The notes below the pieces were generated by a model. It was not told the origin of the DNA. It saw nothing but the letters and a program-made list of their open reading frames with translations, and did not search any database. Shown here in pieces: positions 34,994 through 43,826 of a stretch of 64,000 nucleotides of DNA. Numbering within the stretch: position 1 is the first letter of the stretch; each line of letters starts with the position of its first letter. The DNA comes from Paenibacillus sp. FSL R7-0337 (lineage in GTDB: Bacteria; Bacillota; Bacilli; Paenibacillales; Paenibacillaceae): assembly GCF_037969875.1 (NCBI RefSeq), contig NZ_CP150218.1, forward strand, positions 2,852,001 through 2,916,000. The letters are read 5' to 3'. Both the position numbers and the translations under genes were made by a program.

Positions 34994-35092
34994 CATACGC
35001 CTGCGCGCCAGCAAATGTATGCTGTTTTTCGCATACATTCGGGGCATACGCCTGCGCGCCAGCACAATGTATGCTGTTTTTCGCATACATTC
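34991..35092 (+). repeat. Two tandem copies of a 51-52 bp hairpin repeat (locus A)
   Basis: Units start near 34991 and 35042. Each has a GC-rich half (CATACGCCTGCGCGCCAGC) and a 9-bp perfect hairpin (AATGTATGC..GCATACATT, loop TGTTTTTC). The same family occurs three times at 62284-62430. Confidence 0.88.
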
Positions 35093-35123
35093 AGAGTACA
35101 CGCTATTCACGTCAGCTCCTAAT

Positions 35124-35162
35124 AGAAAAAGCCCCTTCAGCCAATGCTGAAGAGGCTTTTTG
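35124..35162. terminator. Bidirectional terminator
   Basis: AAAAAGCC..TTCAGC and GCTGAAGAGGCTTTTT form a stem with T runs on both strands, between the repeat locus and yutD. Confidence 0.85.
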
Positions 35163-35212
35163 AGTTACATTGAGAAACCGAGGGGTACAGGCTGTCCCCC
35201 ATGGCTATCGTT

Positions 35213-35950
35213 CTAGTTGTCCTGCTTGCTCTGGTTATTGTCTGGTCTGTCCTGCTTGTTCTGGTTGTTATCAGGTCTGTTCTGGTTGTCCTGCTTCTCC
35301 GGTCTATCCTGCTTATTCTGGTTCGCCTGCTTGTTAGGCCGGTTGGAATGATTGTCTTTGTGTTCTCTGTTCTGCTTGCTATTATTCGGCTGGCCTTGCT
35401 GGCCTCTGCCCTGGAACTCTTTATGATTCTTCTTGCCCTGGCCTTCTTTGTTGCGGTGATTCCGGCTCTGATGCTCACGCACCGGTCTGTCCTTGGTTGC
35501 ATGCTCCCGGCCCGAGCCGCCTGAGGCATCTCTGTCCCGGCCTGTACCCTTCGCCTGCGAATCCCGGTTTTCTTTTATACTTACAACCGGTTCATCCTCC
35601 TGCTCCAGATCATCATCTAACCCGGGCTCTGGTACTTCCTTGATCAGAATATCCTTGAAGGTTCCCTCTTGCGGGGACTCCTTCAGCTTATGCAGCACAA
35701 AGTACGCACAGCCAAAGTTACAGTATTCGTTAATATAATCCACCATGCCTGAGATGGCCGTGTCCCGGTTCACTTTAGGGTGATTATCCCGGTAAAAGCC
35801 TTTGAGGCGCAATTGGCTGTAGCCCCAGTCTCCGATTATATAATCGTACCGGTCCAGCACTTCGCTGTATCTTCCGCGAAAAGCCTCCGGGTTCCAGCCG
35901 TCCTTATGATCTAGCATCAGCTCGTAACCTTTTCCACCTATAACGATCAA
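35213..35950 (-). CDS. yutD: YutD-family protein with long polar repeat tail
   Basis: The first 100 or so residues are the YutD/DUF1027 domain (GYELMLDHKDGWNPEAF, DYIIGDWGYSQLRLKGFY, EYCNFGCAYFVLHKL). The remaining 140 residues are an intrinsically disordered tail of Asn/Gln/Lys/Asp/Arg with repeats such as NKQDRPDNNQ. The family's function is unknown. It keeps the Bacillus neighbourhood with lipA and lytH, so the domain part is firm, while the tail appears lineage-specific. The start is TTG with an AGGCAGGCG site. Confidence 0.85.
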   Translation of the reverse strand: MIVIGGKGYELMLDHKDGWNPEAFRGRYSEVLDRYDYIIGDWGYSQLRLKGFYRDNHPKVNRDTAISGMVDYINEYCNFGCAYFVLHKLKESPQEGTFKDILIKEVPEPGLDDDLEQEDEPVVSIKENRDSQAKGTGRDRDASGGSGREHATKDRPVREHQSRNHRNKEGQGKKNHKEFQGRGQQGQPNNSKQNREHKDNHSNRPNKQANQNKQDRPEKQDNQNRPDNNQNKQDRPDNNQSKQDN

Positions 35951-35987
35951 GCGTGTGTCGCCTGCCTTTCAATAATATCTGGGGGGG

Positions 35988-36146
35988 CGCGTTGATAAGC
36001 CGTCATTCCGCGGGATTTTGAATTTCCGGCCGCTGTTGTGTTCTGATTTCCTCCATTTAACCGCTAAGCGGTTGAAATCAGAACACAAAGGCGGACGCTG
36101 CCGCTCCTACAATTTCAAAATCCCTCTCCATGACTCCATCAACGCG
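35988..36146. repeat. 159-bp nested palindrome upstream of yutD
   Basis: Inverted arms nest around one centre: CGCGTTGAT (35988) / ATCAACGCG (36138), GGGATTTTGAA (36012) / TTCAAAATCCC (36114), TTGTGTTCTGATTTC (36036) / GAAATCAGAACACAA (36074), and a core AACCGCTAAGCGGTT (36059-36073). No ORF spans it. It resembles a MITE-like or structured-RNA element. A further hairpin (AAGAACC..GGTTCTT) is at 36169-36203. Confidence 0.8.
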
Positions 36147-36217
36147 AAAGGGGGTGCAACCGCCACCCAAGAACCTCGCCGCTATTGCGGCATTGGTTCT
36201 TTCAGCCTTTCAAACCC

Positions 36218-36331
36218 CTTTTAAAACCTCTTAAAACCTCTTAAAACCGAAAACCTTAAAGCTTAAAAGCTTAAAACCTTAAAACCTTAAAACCATAAAG
36301 CTTAAAATCTAAACCTTTTAAACCTAAAAAA
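36218..36331. repeat. A-rich degenerate tandem repeat (TTAAAACC unit)
   Basis: At least ten copies of TTAAAACCT/TTAAAAGC-like 8-10-mers lie between lipA and yutD. On the minus strand this is a GGTTTTAA array. Another hairpin (GAATTTGC-ACA-GCAAATTC) follows at 36356-36374. Confidence 0.8.
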
Positions 36332-36434
36332 CTGCCTGTGACTTCGTCATGCGGGGAATTTGCACAGCAAATTCTAATAAAGAACCAAGGCTTCGGCAAT
36401 TGCGTAGTATGGCGCTACGCTGGCGGTTGGTTAT

Positions 36435-37340
36435 CTATGCCTGTGAAACAGCACGCGCCTCACGGGCCACGGCAGCAGACTTCACCTGCTCATGGGCACG
36501 GTAAGAGCTGCGCACCAGCGGGCCGGCCTCCACATGGCTGAAGCCGCGCTTCAGGCCCTCTTCCTTCAGCACCGCAAACTCCTCGGGCGGATAGTATTTC
36601 TCCACATTCAGATGCTTCGGCGAAGGCTGAAGATATTGTCCTAATGTCAATATATCACAATCTACGGCTCTAAGGTCATCCATCGCCTGCAGAATCTCAT
36701 CCCACTGCTCACCGACGCCAAGCATAATACTCGATTTGGTCGGAATCTCCGGCTTCATCTCCTTGGCCCGGCGCAGCAGCTCCAGGGAACGGCGGTATTT
36801 GGCCCGGGCCCGGACACGGTCTGACATCCGTTCCACAGTCTCAATATTGTGGTTCAGGATATCCGGACGGCTGTTCATCACGGTCTCCAGGCTCTCGCGG
36901 TCCCCCAGGAAATCAGGAATCAGCACTTCAATGCTGCATAGAGGAAGGCGCTTACGGATCGCAGACACAGTCTCGGCAAAAATCGCCGCCCCCCCATCCT
37001 TCAGATCATCGCGGGCGACGCTTGTAACTACACAATGCTTAAGCTGCATGCCTTCAGCAGCCTCTGCCACACGTTCCGGCTCCAGCAGATCCAGCTCGGT
37101 CGGCAGGCCTGTATTCACCGCACAGAAGCGGCAAGCGCGTGTGCAGATATCCCCCAGAATCATGAAGGTTGCCGTGCGGTTAGCCCAGCATTCATAAATA
37201 TTCGGGCAGCGTGCTTCCTCGCATACGGTATGTAACGTCTTAGAGCGCATCATACCCTTGATTTCCTGATATTCCTCACCGGTGGTTAACTTGATTTTGA
37301 TCCAGTCTGGCTTGGGCTGTTTGGCTGTTCGATTAGTCAA
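36435..37340 (-). CDS. lipA: Lipoyl synthase
   Basis: The 301-residue radical SAM enzyme has both cluster motifs: the auxiliary C-x4-C-x5-C ([12 protein letters not shown]) and the radical-SAM C-x3-C-x2-C (CTRACRFC). It inserts two sulfur atoms into protein-bound octanoyl chains to make lipoate for pyruvate and oxoglutarate dehydrogenases and glycine cleavage. The TTG start is inferred; GGGGTC lies upstream. It is divergent from lytH, as in Bacillus. Confidence 0.96.
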   Translation of the reverse strand: MTNRTAKQPKPDWIKIKLTTGEEYQEIKGMMRSKTLHTVCEEARCPNIYECWANRTATFMILGDICTRACRFCAVNTGLPTELDLLEPERVAEAAEGMQLKHCVVTSVARDDLKDGGAAIFAETVSAIRKRLPLCSIEVLIPDFLGDRESLETVMNSRPDILNHNIETVERMSDRVRARAKYRRSLELLRRAKEMKPEIPTKSSIMLGVGEQWDEILQAMDDLRAVDCDILTLGQYLQPSPKHLNVEKYYPPEEFAVLKEEGLKRGFSHVEAGPLVRSSYRAHEQVKSAAVAREARAVSQA

Positions 37341-37573
37341 AGTGATGAGACCCCGCTTTCGATCTGAATGTCAATGTCCATTTCTTTCACAGTCAAAAGT
37401 TGCTGCCTAATATTATAGCATGCGAAGTAAGGCTTTGCCTGTTTTTGTGAACCTTGGAGCGGTCATGGATAAAAAAAGTCCTTTTGCTTCAATCTAAAGA
37501 AAAGCACCTGACGGGTGCCACTTCCGCAATAATGTATGCAACTAATGCGCCCGAAACGCAGGAGGATGAGATC

Positions 37574-38689
37574 ATGCTGGCCTTATTAAAGAGCCCCTAC
37601 ACCCGCAGAACCTTAATGTGCATGTCTGCCGCCGCCCTGCTCTGGAGCGGCAGTCCTGCCGAAAGTGCCCAAGCTGCCCGTTATTATCAAATTCCCGAAC
37701 TGAGCTCAGGCAGTCCTGCTCCTGCTCCCGCAGACAGCAAAGAGACTGCCGCCGCTGACCGCAAGCAGCTCTTTGAGCAGATGGGCGCAGCAACCGGCAT
37801 TCCCTGGTACCGCTTCGCTGCCATCGACCAGTACGAACGGTCCATTGCCAGGAAGAGCAAAAAAACAGCCGCCGAAGAAAGCTCTTCTGCAGCGGCTAAG
37901 CCACGGCTTACCGGAATTATAATTCCGGCGCCCGTATGGTCCGGTCCGCTGAACCCGGATCAGGACGACAAGCAGCCGGATTCGATCCGCTTCTTCGGCG
38001 GCTTCGGGCTGGACGGCTCGGGGGACGGCATCGCCGATCCCGAGAGCGATGCCGACGTGCTCTACAGCATGGCCCGCCACTTGCTAAAATACGGGGATTC
38101 CGCTACGGACTTCAATATCGGGATCTGGGAGTACTACCACAACGGGCGGGCCGCACAGCGCGTCTCCCAGTTCGCCAAGCTATATGAGCATTTTGGACGG
38201 CTGGACTTGTCCGGCAGTGCATTTCCGCTGCCGATAGGGACCAATTATGCCTACCGCAGCACCTGGGGAACCGGCCGGAGCTGGGGTGGCGCGCGCATTC
38301 ACGAAGGCACGGATCTGTTCGCCCCGCATGGCTTGACGGTGCGCAGCACCTGCTTCGGCATCGTTGAGACCAAGGGCTGGAACCGCTACGGCGGATGGCG
38401 CATTGGTATCCGCGATATTGAGAACCGCTACCATTATTATGCCCACCTGATGGGGTATGAGAAGTCCCTGCTGCGGGGGGATATTGTCACTCCGGGACAG
38501 ACCATCGGCTGGGTCGGCAGTTCCGGCTACGGCAGCCCGGGCACACAGGGCAAGTTCCCGCCCCACCTGCATTATGGCATCTACCGTGACCGCGGCATTA
38601 CGGAATGGGCCTTCGATCCTTACCCGCTGCTCAAGCAATGGGAGAACCAGGAATTCCGGCAGCTGCGGCAAAACAAAAAGAAGAAATAA
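37574..38689 (+). CDS. lytH: Secreted M23 metalloendopeptidase, LytH-like
   Basis: The 371-residue protein has a signal peptide, a long variable region (about residues 40-220) and a C-terminal LytM/M23 domain with zinc motifs H-x3-D (RIHEGTDLFA) and H-x-H (PPHLHYG). Bacillus LytH is a sporulation-linked L-alanine-D-glutamate endopeptidase trimming cortex peptidoglycan, and is also encoded divergently from lipA. The assignment to LytH rests on this context and the domain. ATG 37574 follows AGGAGGATG; the earlier frame from 37454 lacks a site. Confidence 0.82.
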   Translation: MLALLKSPYTRRTLMCMSAAALLWSGSPAESAQAARYYQIPELSSGSPAPAPADSKETAAADRKQLFEQMGAATGIPWYRFAAIDQYERSIARKSKKTAAEESSSAAAKPRLTGIIIPAPVWSGPLNPDQDDKQPDSIRFFGGFGLDGSGDGIADPESDADVLYSMARHLLKYGDSATDFNIGIWEYYHNGRAAQRVSQFAKLYEHFGRLDLSGSAFPLPIGTNYAYRSTWGTGRSWGGARIHEGTDLFAPHGLTVRSTCFGIVETKGWNRYGGWRIGIRDIENRYHYYAHLMGYEKSLLRGDIVTPGQTIGWVGSSGYGSPGTQGKFPPHLHYGIYRDRGITEWAFDPYPLLKQWENQEFRQLRQNKKKK

Positions 38690-38749
38690 CACCTGCAGGC
38701 TGCCCCTCGCAGAGTCCTTTACTCTTTTGCCCGGGACAAAGGTTACAGG

Positions 38750-40450
38750 TTAGTGCAGCATCAGACAGCCAAACGGCTCGATCTCCACAAGAAGCTTGCT
38801 TGAGCTGCGGATGGTCAGTCCGCTTAACAGCTCGGTCAGCACTTTGGTGTCCGAACGGTAGGCAGGCAGCTCCAGATGGTAGCGGTTGGGGGAGTTATTG
38901 ATAATTAGCCCCATCCGATCCTGCCCGCTGCGCCGGACATACCCAAGGATACCCCGCGTCTCATCTGTGAACCAGGGGCGGAAGGCCCCCCGGCGCAGCA
39001 CCTCATGCTCTGTTCTCAGCGAGATCAGCCGCTTGTACCAGTCCAGCAGTCCGGTATGCTGTTCCTGCTCCTCCCAGAGCATCGGCCGCCGGCAATGCGG
39101 GTCTGTAGCGCCTTCCATTCCAACCTCATCCCCGTAATATATCATCGGCAGGCCTATATAGGTCATCTGAAAAAAGACAGCCAGCCGCATCCGGCTCATC
39201 GCCGTAGCTTCCCGGTCCCAGCCCCGGCCCCCCTCCTTGCAGGCGGTCAGGAAACGCAGTGTATCGTGGCTGCCCAGCAGCTGGAACATCGCCGAGTTGG
39301 CCTGATCATTGTACAAGGCCTCCTGATGCAGCAGTTGCTCCATGAACCGGGCGGGGCCAGCGGTCTGTGCCGCAAAAAACTCCAGTACCGCATCCCGCAG
39401 CAGGTAATTCATGCCGCCGTCGAACTGGTCTCCCCGCAGCCAAGGCCCGGAAGCATGCATAATCTCGCCGATCAGCAGCAGGTCCGGGAATTCCGCCTTC
39501 AGCTCCCGCCGCAGTCTTGTCCAGAAGGCCGGAGTCACCTCGTTGGCCACATCCAGCCTCCAGCCGTCGATCCCCGCTTCCCGCACCCAATATCTGGCTA
39601 CGTTCATCATATAATCCGCTACCTCGGGATGATCCATATTCAACTTCGGCATACTCGTCTCCGCCTTGGCGAAGGTCTCATAGCCGGGAGCCGGCGTAGT
39701 ACTGACCGGGAAGGAATGGATGAAGAACCAGTCCTTGTAGCGCGAGGCCTCTCCATGCTCCAGGACATCCCGGAAGGCAAAAAAGGTATCGCCGGAATGG
39801 TTAAAGACCGCATCCAGCAGAACCTTCATCCCCAGCCGGTGTGCAGTCCCGACCAGCGTCTTCAGATCCTCAAGCGTCCCGAATCCGGGGTCTACCTTAT
39901 AGTAATCGGAAGTATTGTACTTATGCCCGGAAGGCGATTCAAAGATAGGCGTCATATAAATAGCAGTTACGCCAAGCTCCTGCAAGTATGTAAGCTTGTC
40001 AGTAATGCCTTGAAGCGTCCCCTGATGGTAGCTCTCGGGATAAATCTGGTAGACTACCGCATCTGAACTCCAGGCAGGCAGCGCGATGGCGTGCGGGCGG
40101 TGAATATAGGCATACTGAAAGGCACCCGCCTGCTCTCTGTTCTCTGAGCTTCCCCGCTCCCCGTACCACATGTATTCGCCTGCCGGATTCCCGATGTGGA
40201 ACAGATACCGGCATTTGCCAGTCTCGGCCGGAACCAGGGCTTCATGTATGTCATACGCTCCGGCACAGCCGACCCGCTCCATCTCCTGCGGAAGCTCATG
40301 ACCGGGTGAATCGTAACGGTCAGCGTGGACAACCGTACAGGACAGGGACTGTCCGCTCTGCACGAATAGTCTGAGTTTAAGCAGGCGGGGGCCTGCCGGG
40401 AAGGCGAAGGGGTCCTCCGCTGTGTGATATACGAATAACCGGTTAAGCAT
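38750..40450 (-). CDS. GH13 alpha-amylase family glycosidase (neopullulanase/maltogenic-like)
   Basis: This 566-residue cytoplasmic enzyme has an N-terminal beta-domain (about residues 1-115) and a (beta/alpha)8 barrel with catalytic Asp (GWRLDVANE), Glu (LLIGEIMH) and Asp (LLGSHDTLRF). No signal peptide is present. The N-domain and length suggest the neopullulanase/cyclomaltodextrinase group that splits maltodextrins taken into the cell. ATG 40450 follows AAAAGGAGAC. It is divergent from the LacI-type regulator, its probable repressor. Confidence 0.9.
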   Translation of the reverse strand: MLNRLFVYHTAEDPFAFPAGPRLLKLRLFVQSGQSLSCTVVHADRYDSPGHELPQEMERVGCAGAYDIHEALVPAETGKCRYLFHIGNPAGEYMWYGERGSSENREQAGAFQYAYIHRPHAIALPAWSSDAVVYQIYPESYHQGTLQGITDKLTYLQELGVTAIYMTPIFESPSGHKYNTSDYYKVDPGFGTLEDLKTLVGTAHRLGMKVLLDAVFNHSGDTFFAFRDVLEHGEASRYKDWFFIHSFPVSTTPAPGYETFAKAETSMPKLNMDHPEVADYMMNVARYWVREAGIDGWRLDVANEVTPAFWTRLRRELKAEFPDLLLIGEIMHASGPWLRGDQFDGGMNYLLRDAVLEFFAAQTAGPARFMEQLLHQEALYNDQANSAMFQLLGSHDTLRFLTACKEGGRGWDREATAMSRMRLAVFFQMTYIGLPMIYYGDEVGMEGATDPHCRRPMLWEEQEQHTGLLDWYKRLISLRTEHEVLRRGAFRPWFTDETRGILGYVRRSGQDRMGLIINNSPNRYHLELPAYRSDTKVLTELLSGLTIRSSSKLLVEIEPFGCLMLH

Positions 40451-40566
40451 ACTGTATAGTCTCCTTTTATGCCGCATAGAGCAGCTTCAGCAACTGTGTT
40501 ATTATGACAGGTAGAACAAAGTTCGCCATTAGGGCGCACCATACCGTAAGGACGGGAGGGAAAGCT

Positions 40567-41595
40567 ATGAAAGTTACCATTAAGGATATCGCCCAGGCAG
40601 CAGGTGTCGCGAAATCCACTGTATCCAAGGTCATGAACGACTCTCCCAAAATATCCGAGGAAACGAAGGCCCGGGTCCGGGACATCATCAAGCAGATGAA
40701 CTATACCCCGAGCAGCATCGCCACCGGACTTGCCAGACAGAGCAGCAATACGATAGCTATCCTGATAGATATGTCCAAGGAAAGCGAGTTTCTCAATCAG
40801 TTCTTTTATAACATTATCGGCGGGGTGGAAAGCATCATTGGTCCTCTGAAATATGAGCTGACCATTGCCAATATCCAGCATGACCATGCGGAGGGGCACT
40901 TCCTGCAAAGGCTGGTGCTGAATAAGCGGGTGGACGGCATTATCGCCAACACCTCGGTGCTGACTCCTGATCTGTGCGCGGAGCTGAACCGGCTTCAGTT
41001 CCCCTATATCTCCATCGGTGAGATCAACGCTCCGGGAATCTGGGTCGATTGCGACAATGAGCTGGGCGGATTCATGCTGACCCGGCATCTGCTGGACCAG
41101 GGCTACCCGTCTGTGGCCTTCATCGGCGGTGAGAAGGATGAGCCCCTCTTCCTGCGCCGTGCAGCCGGCTATCAGCGGGCACTCGGCGAGGCGGGAATGG
41201 CTGTGGATAGCGGCTGGATCATCAATGGCCGGGCGGTTGAGGAGGATGGCTATCAGGCAGCCAAGCAGCTGCTGCAAAGTGCGAATCCCCCCGGCTCCAT
41301 CGTCTGCATGAGCAACTTTTCTGCTTACGGTGTGCTGCAGGCGGCCCGGGAATTGAATATCTCCATTCCTTCACAGCTGGGCATTGCCACGTTCGATGAA
41401 TACCCCTTGTCTCCCTACACCACTCCTCCGCTGACTTCACTCGATATGGATACCTTCCAGCTCGGCGCATCCGCAGGACGGCTATTGATGGACAAACTGG
41501 ATAACAAAGAAGCTGCCGTGAGCGGACAACTGCTGGAGCCGGAGTTGATTCCCCGGTTATCTTCCAAGCGAAGCGGCGGAGCTGCTGCGGAATAA
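40567..41595 (+). CDS. LacI/GalR-family transcriptional regulator
   Basis: The 342-residue repressor-type protein has an N-terminal LacI helix-turn-helix (VTIKDIAQAAGVAKSTVSKV, hinge GLARQ) and a periplasmic-binding-like sugar domain. It probably senses a maltodextrin-like sugar and controls the divergent GH13 gene (inference). ATG 40567 follows GGGAGGGAAAG. A perfect palindrome at 41653-41666 lies just after its stop. Confidence 0.92.
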   Translation: MKVTIKDIAQAAGVAKSTVSKVMNDSPKISEETKARVRDIIKQMNYTPSSIATGLARQSSNTIAILIDMSKESEFLNQFFYNIIGGVESIIGPLKYELTIANIQHDHAEGHFLQRLVLNKRVDGIIANTSVLTPDLCAELNRLQFPYISIGEINAPGIWVDCDNELGGFMLTRHLLDQGYPSVAFIGGEKDEPLFLRRAAGYQRALGEAGMAVDSGWIINGRAVEEDGYQAAKQLLQSANPPGSIVCMSNFSAYGVLQAARELNISIPSQLGIATFDEYPLSPYTTPPLTSLDMDTFQLGASAGRLLMDKLDNKEAAVSGQLLEPELIPRLSSKRSGGAAAE

Positions 41596-41652
41596 CTAAC
41601 GAAATAACGGAATAGTAGACTAGCGGGAGGAAGGTACTCATCCCCTTTTAGG

Positions 41653-41666
41653 GGAAACCGGTTTCC
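41653..41666. promoter_or_regulatory. LacI-type operator palindrome
   Basis: GGAAACCGGTTTCC, a perfect 14-bp palindrome with the central CG of LacI/CcpA-type operators, lies between the lacI-family stop (41595) and the terminator at 41732. Confidence 0.6.
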
Positions 41667-41674
41667 TTAAGCTG

Positions 41675-41703
41675 AAAATACCACGCCCCCTCCTCAATGT
41701 CAA
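41675..41703 (-). promoter_or_regulatory. Predicted sigma-A promoter reading antisense into the LacI gene
   Basis: Minus strand TTGACA, a 17-bp spacer and TATTTT. The operator palindrome at 41653 sits just downstream, so a transcript would be repressible and run into the 3' end of the regulator gene. Confidence 0.5.
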
Positions 41704-41731
41704 TGTATATCATAGACGCAGAGACAGACAG

Positions 41732-41763
41732 AAGAACCCTTTCCAGCCCTGGAAGGGTTCTTT
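41732..41763. terminator. Bidirectional terminator
   Basis: AGAACCCTTTCCAG and CTGGAAGGGTTCTTT form a long perfect stem between the LacI-type gene and the convergent hydrolase gene. Confidence 0.88.
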
Positions 41764-41765
41764 GC

Positions 41766-42437
41766 TTACCCGGACTCGCCCGAGCGGCAGATAAACCGGA
41801 GCACTTCATCCATCATCGCGGGACTCTCGCCGCTGTGGCAGACCATATGCCCGCTTTGCTCCATAATCAGCACCTGTTTGCGTTCCGAGGGAATCGTCTG
41901 CCGGAGATAGTCCGCACTTTTGAATCTCACCAGATGATCCCGCCTGCCCTGTACAATCAAGGTCGGCACCTCCAGCTGCGGATAGACCTCGAAGCTCTCA
42001 CGAACCAGCCGCTGGAACTCCCGCGTGGCCCTCATGGGTGTAGAACCCCATTTGCTGAGATAATTCCGCAGCATCTCCGGACGGACCAGCGTGCGCGAAA
42101 TCTCGGCCGGATTGAGCGGATACACCGGGGTAGACAACAAGGTGAGCGACTGAATCCGGGAAGAATACTGAACGGACAGCCGCGACGCAATCAGCGCTCC
42201 GGTAGAGAAGCCGATCAGATGTACTTTGTCGGAGCTTGAGAATAGCTGCCTGAGCTCCTCCTCAGCGCTTAGCTGCCAGTCTCCCCGGCTTGAATGAAGC
42301 AACTCTCTTCTGCCGCCTCCATGCCCATGCAGGGTAAACATTCTGGACACATAACCGCTGCGCTCCAGAAACTGCGCAAGCGGAGAAATCTCGTATTCAC
42401 CTCCGGTGAAGCCGTGTATAAATAGACAAGTCTCCAT
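41766..42437 (-). CDS. Alpha/beta-hydrolase (serine esterase-like)
   Basis: The 223-residue cytoplasmic protein opens with LFIHGFTGGEYEI (oxyanion region), then nucleophile G-F-S-T-G (IGFSTGALIA), Asp in QGRRDHLVRF and His in EQSGHMVCHS: a complete catalytic triad. It resembles monoacylglycerol lipase/carboxylesterase-type hydrolases. The substrate is unknown. ATG 42437 follows GGGGAGGAGGAAAC and replaces the frame from 42470. Confidence 0.88.
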   Translation of the reverse strand: METCLFIHGFTGGEYEISPLAQFLERSGYVSRMFTLHGHGGGRRELLHSSRGDWQLSAEEELRQLFSSSDKVHLIGFSTGALIASRLSVQYSSRIQSLTLLSTPVYPLNPAEISRTLVRPEMLRNYLSKWGSTPMRATREFQRLVRESFEVYPQLEVPTLIVQGRRDHLVRFKSADYLRQTIPSERKQVLIMEQSGHMVCHSGESPAMMDEVLRFICRSGESG

Positions 42438-42654
42438 GTTTCCTCCTCCCCAATCCTCTAATCCATCCATTTATAGAAAAATAAACCTTAACCATCCTGA
42501 AGTCAAGTGGGCACGGCTCTGACGGCTTTTTCGCGACGGTAGCGTTTCAGCGGGAAATAGAGGGATAACGCATAGCGTGAATATACCCACCCTTACAATT
42601 TCAAGCTCTACTCTCTGGGAGCTGCTATAGAGATACTACTGAAGCACCTGTCTG

Positions 42655-43233
42655 CTATCTCTCCCACCAGTTCAGGCTTAAAGCAGATATAATTGTCCCG
42701 ACTGCCGCGCTTGAGGAGCTTACGCTGATGCTGATGACATTGTTCGGAGGGACGATAATGCTGCCGGTAAAAGCCGGACTGAACACTCCCGGCGCAAGCT
42801 GAACATTCGCCAGCACAGTGCCCCCGGAAATAGCTGCGGTGGAGGACTGGACCGTCATGGAACTGGCTGCTGGGCTGGCCAGATTATTATTCACCGGAGT
42901 CACCGTGGACGGCGAGGATATCGTCCCTCCTTTGACAAGGGTAAAGCTGCCAGAAATCGAGGTCAGTACCGAGGTGCCGCCGATACTGCCGCTGATCCGG
43001 GACAGATACAAGGTCCGGCCGCTGCCCGCAGGATTACTGATGCGGACCGAAGTGACAGCCGAGAGGAGCGACAGCACGATCGTTGCCGAGTTCGAGGCGT
43101 TCGCCGAGAATAAGACGGCTGCCTGCGAAGCGCTGATCTCCGGCGGGGCGCTGATGTCCGGTGCACGGAAGGTGTTCGTCATTTCCACATAGACCGGCTG
43201 GTCATTGTCATTGATTACATAGTTATTGGGCAT
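42655..43233 (-). CDS. Beta-rich secreted-structural-like protein, paralogue 2 (MPN family)
   Basis: The 192-residue protein begins MPNNYVINDNDQPVYVE and has no classic signal peptide. It is low in charge and rich in Ser/Thr/Val/Ala, with the shared segments NPAGSGRTLYLSRI, STVTPVNNN and a C-terminal WWE, all also in the next gene. The composition suggests beta-sandwich or coat-like structural protein. No function is known. The ATG at 43233 follows AGAGGAAGAAC and lies 23 bp after the stop of the paralogue, so the pair is cotranscribed. Confidence 0.75.
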   Translation of the reverse strand: MPNNYVINDNDQPVYVEMTNTFRAPDISAPPEISASQAAVLFSANASNSATIVLSLLSAVTSVRISNPAGSGRTLYLSRISGSIGGTSVLTSISGSFTLVKGGTISSPSTVTPVNNNLASPAASSMTVQSSTAAISGGTVLANVQLAPGVFSPAFTGSIIVPPNNVISISVSSSSAAVGTIISALSLNWWER

Positions 43234-43256
43234 GGTTCTTCCTCTCCCCTTCCACT

Positions 43257-43793
43257 CTAGAATTCCCACCAGCTGATATTTCCTGTTGCCGCAGTACTCC
43301 CGGATGCAATCGTTACCGATAGCGTAAGCGAGTTGCCGGGAGGCAGGATAAGCCTGCCGTCCATATTAAGGATGACCGGACCTAGGGCCAGCAGCATTGA
43401 CATTAATGTCGCCGGAGAACCTGTAGGCGCAGCCGTTGCGGTCCGGGCAGTACTGACGCTAGTGACCGAACTCCCGAAGTTATAGTTAACCGGAGTAACA
43501 GTAGAGCCCCCCACCGTCGCATTACGCAGTAGTGTTAAAGTGACCGACGCTGTGCCCGTGCTTGCGATAATGCGGGAGATATATAAGGTACGTCCGCTGC
43601 CGCCGGGATTAGCTACCTGCATGACAAGCGGGGTGGAAGTACCCACCGTGGAGGCAAACGGAATTCCAAACAATAAACCTGACATCGCGGCTCCCGCTTC
43701 AGGCAGAGTATCAATCCCGGGTGCAATATAGGTGTTAACCTGCTCGGTATACAGCGGCTGGCTGTTCTGGTTAAATACAGTCTCATTCGGCAT
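43257..43793 (-). CDS. Beta-rich secreted-structural-like protein, paralogue 1 (MPN family)
   Basis: This 178-residue protein starts MPNETVFNQNSQPLYTEQ, has no signal peptide, and aligns with the following gene through NPGGSGRTLYISRI, STVTPVNYN, a Pro-Gly-Asn turn and the end NISWWEF. Ser/Thr/Gly account for a large share of residues. The Asn/Gln-rich start followed by beta-rich body resembles spore-coat or exosporium-type structural proteins, but no such assignment is proven. The ATG follows AGAAGGAGTG. A sigma-K-like promoter is 34-60 bp upstream. Confidence 0.75.
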   Translation of the reverse strand: MPNETVFNQNSQPLYTEQVNTYIAPGIDTLPEAGAAMSGLLFGIPFASTVGTSTPLVMQVANPGGSGRTLYISRIIASTGTASVTLTLLRNATVGGSTVTPVNYNFGSSVTSVSTARTATAAPTGSPATLMSMLLALGPVILNMDGRLILPPGNSLTLSVTIASGSTAATGNISWWEF

Positions 43794-43826
43794 ATTCTCA
43801 CTCCTTCTGTCGGTCTAGCATATTTT

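Noticed and set aside
34991..35092. CRISPR array
   Set aside because: Repeat units abut without unique spacers, copy number is two or three, and no cas gene is present.
41222..41641. Minus-strand open frame overlapping the LacI-type gene
   Set aside because: Arg/Ser/Pro-rich composition typical of a shadow frame; no ribosome site or family. Only the promoter and operator are noted.
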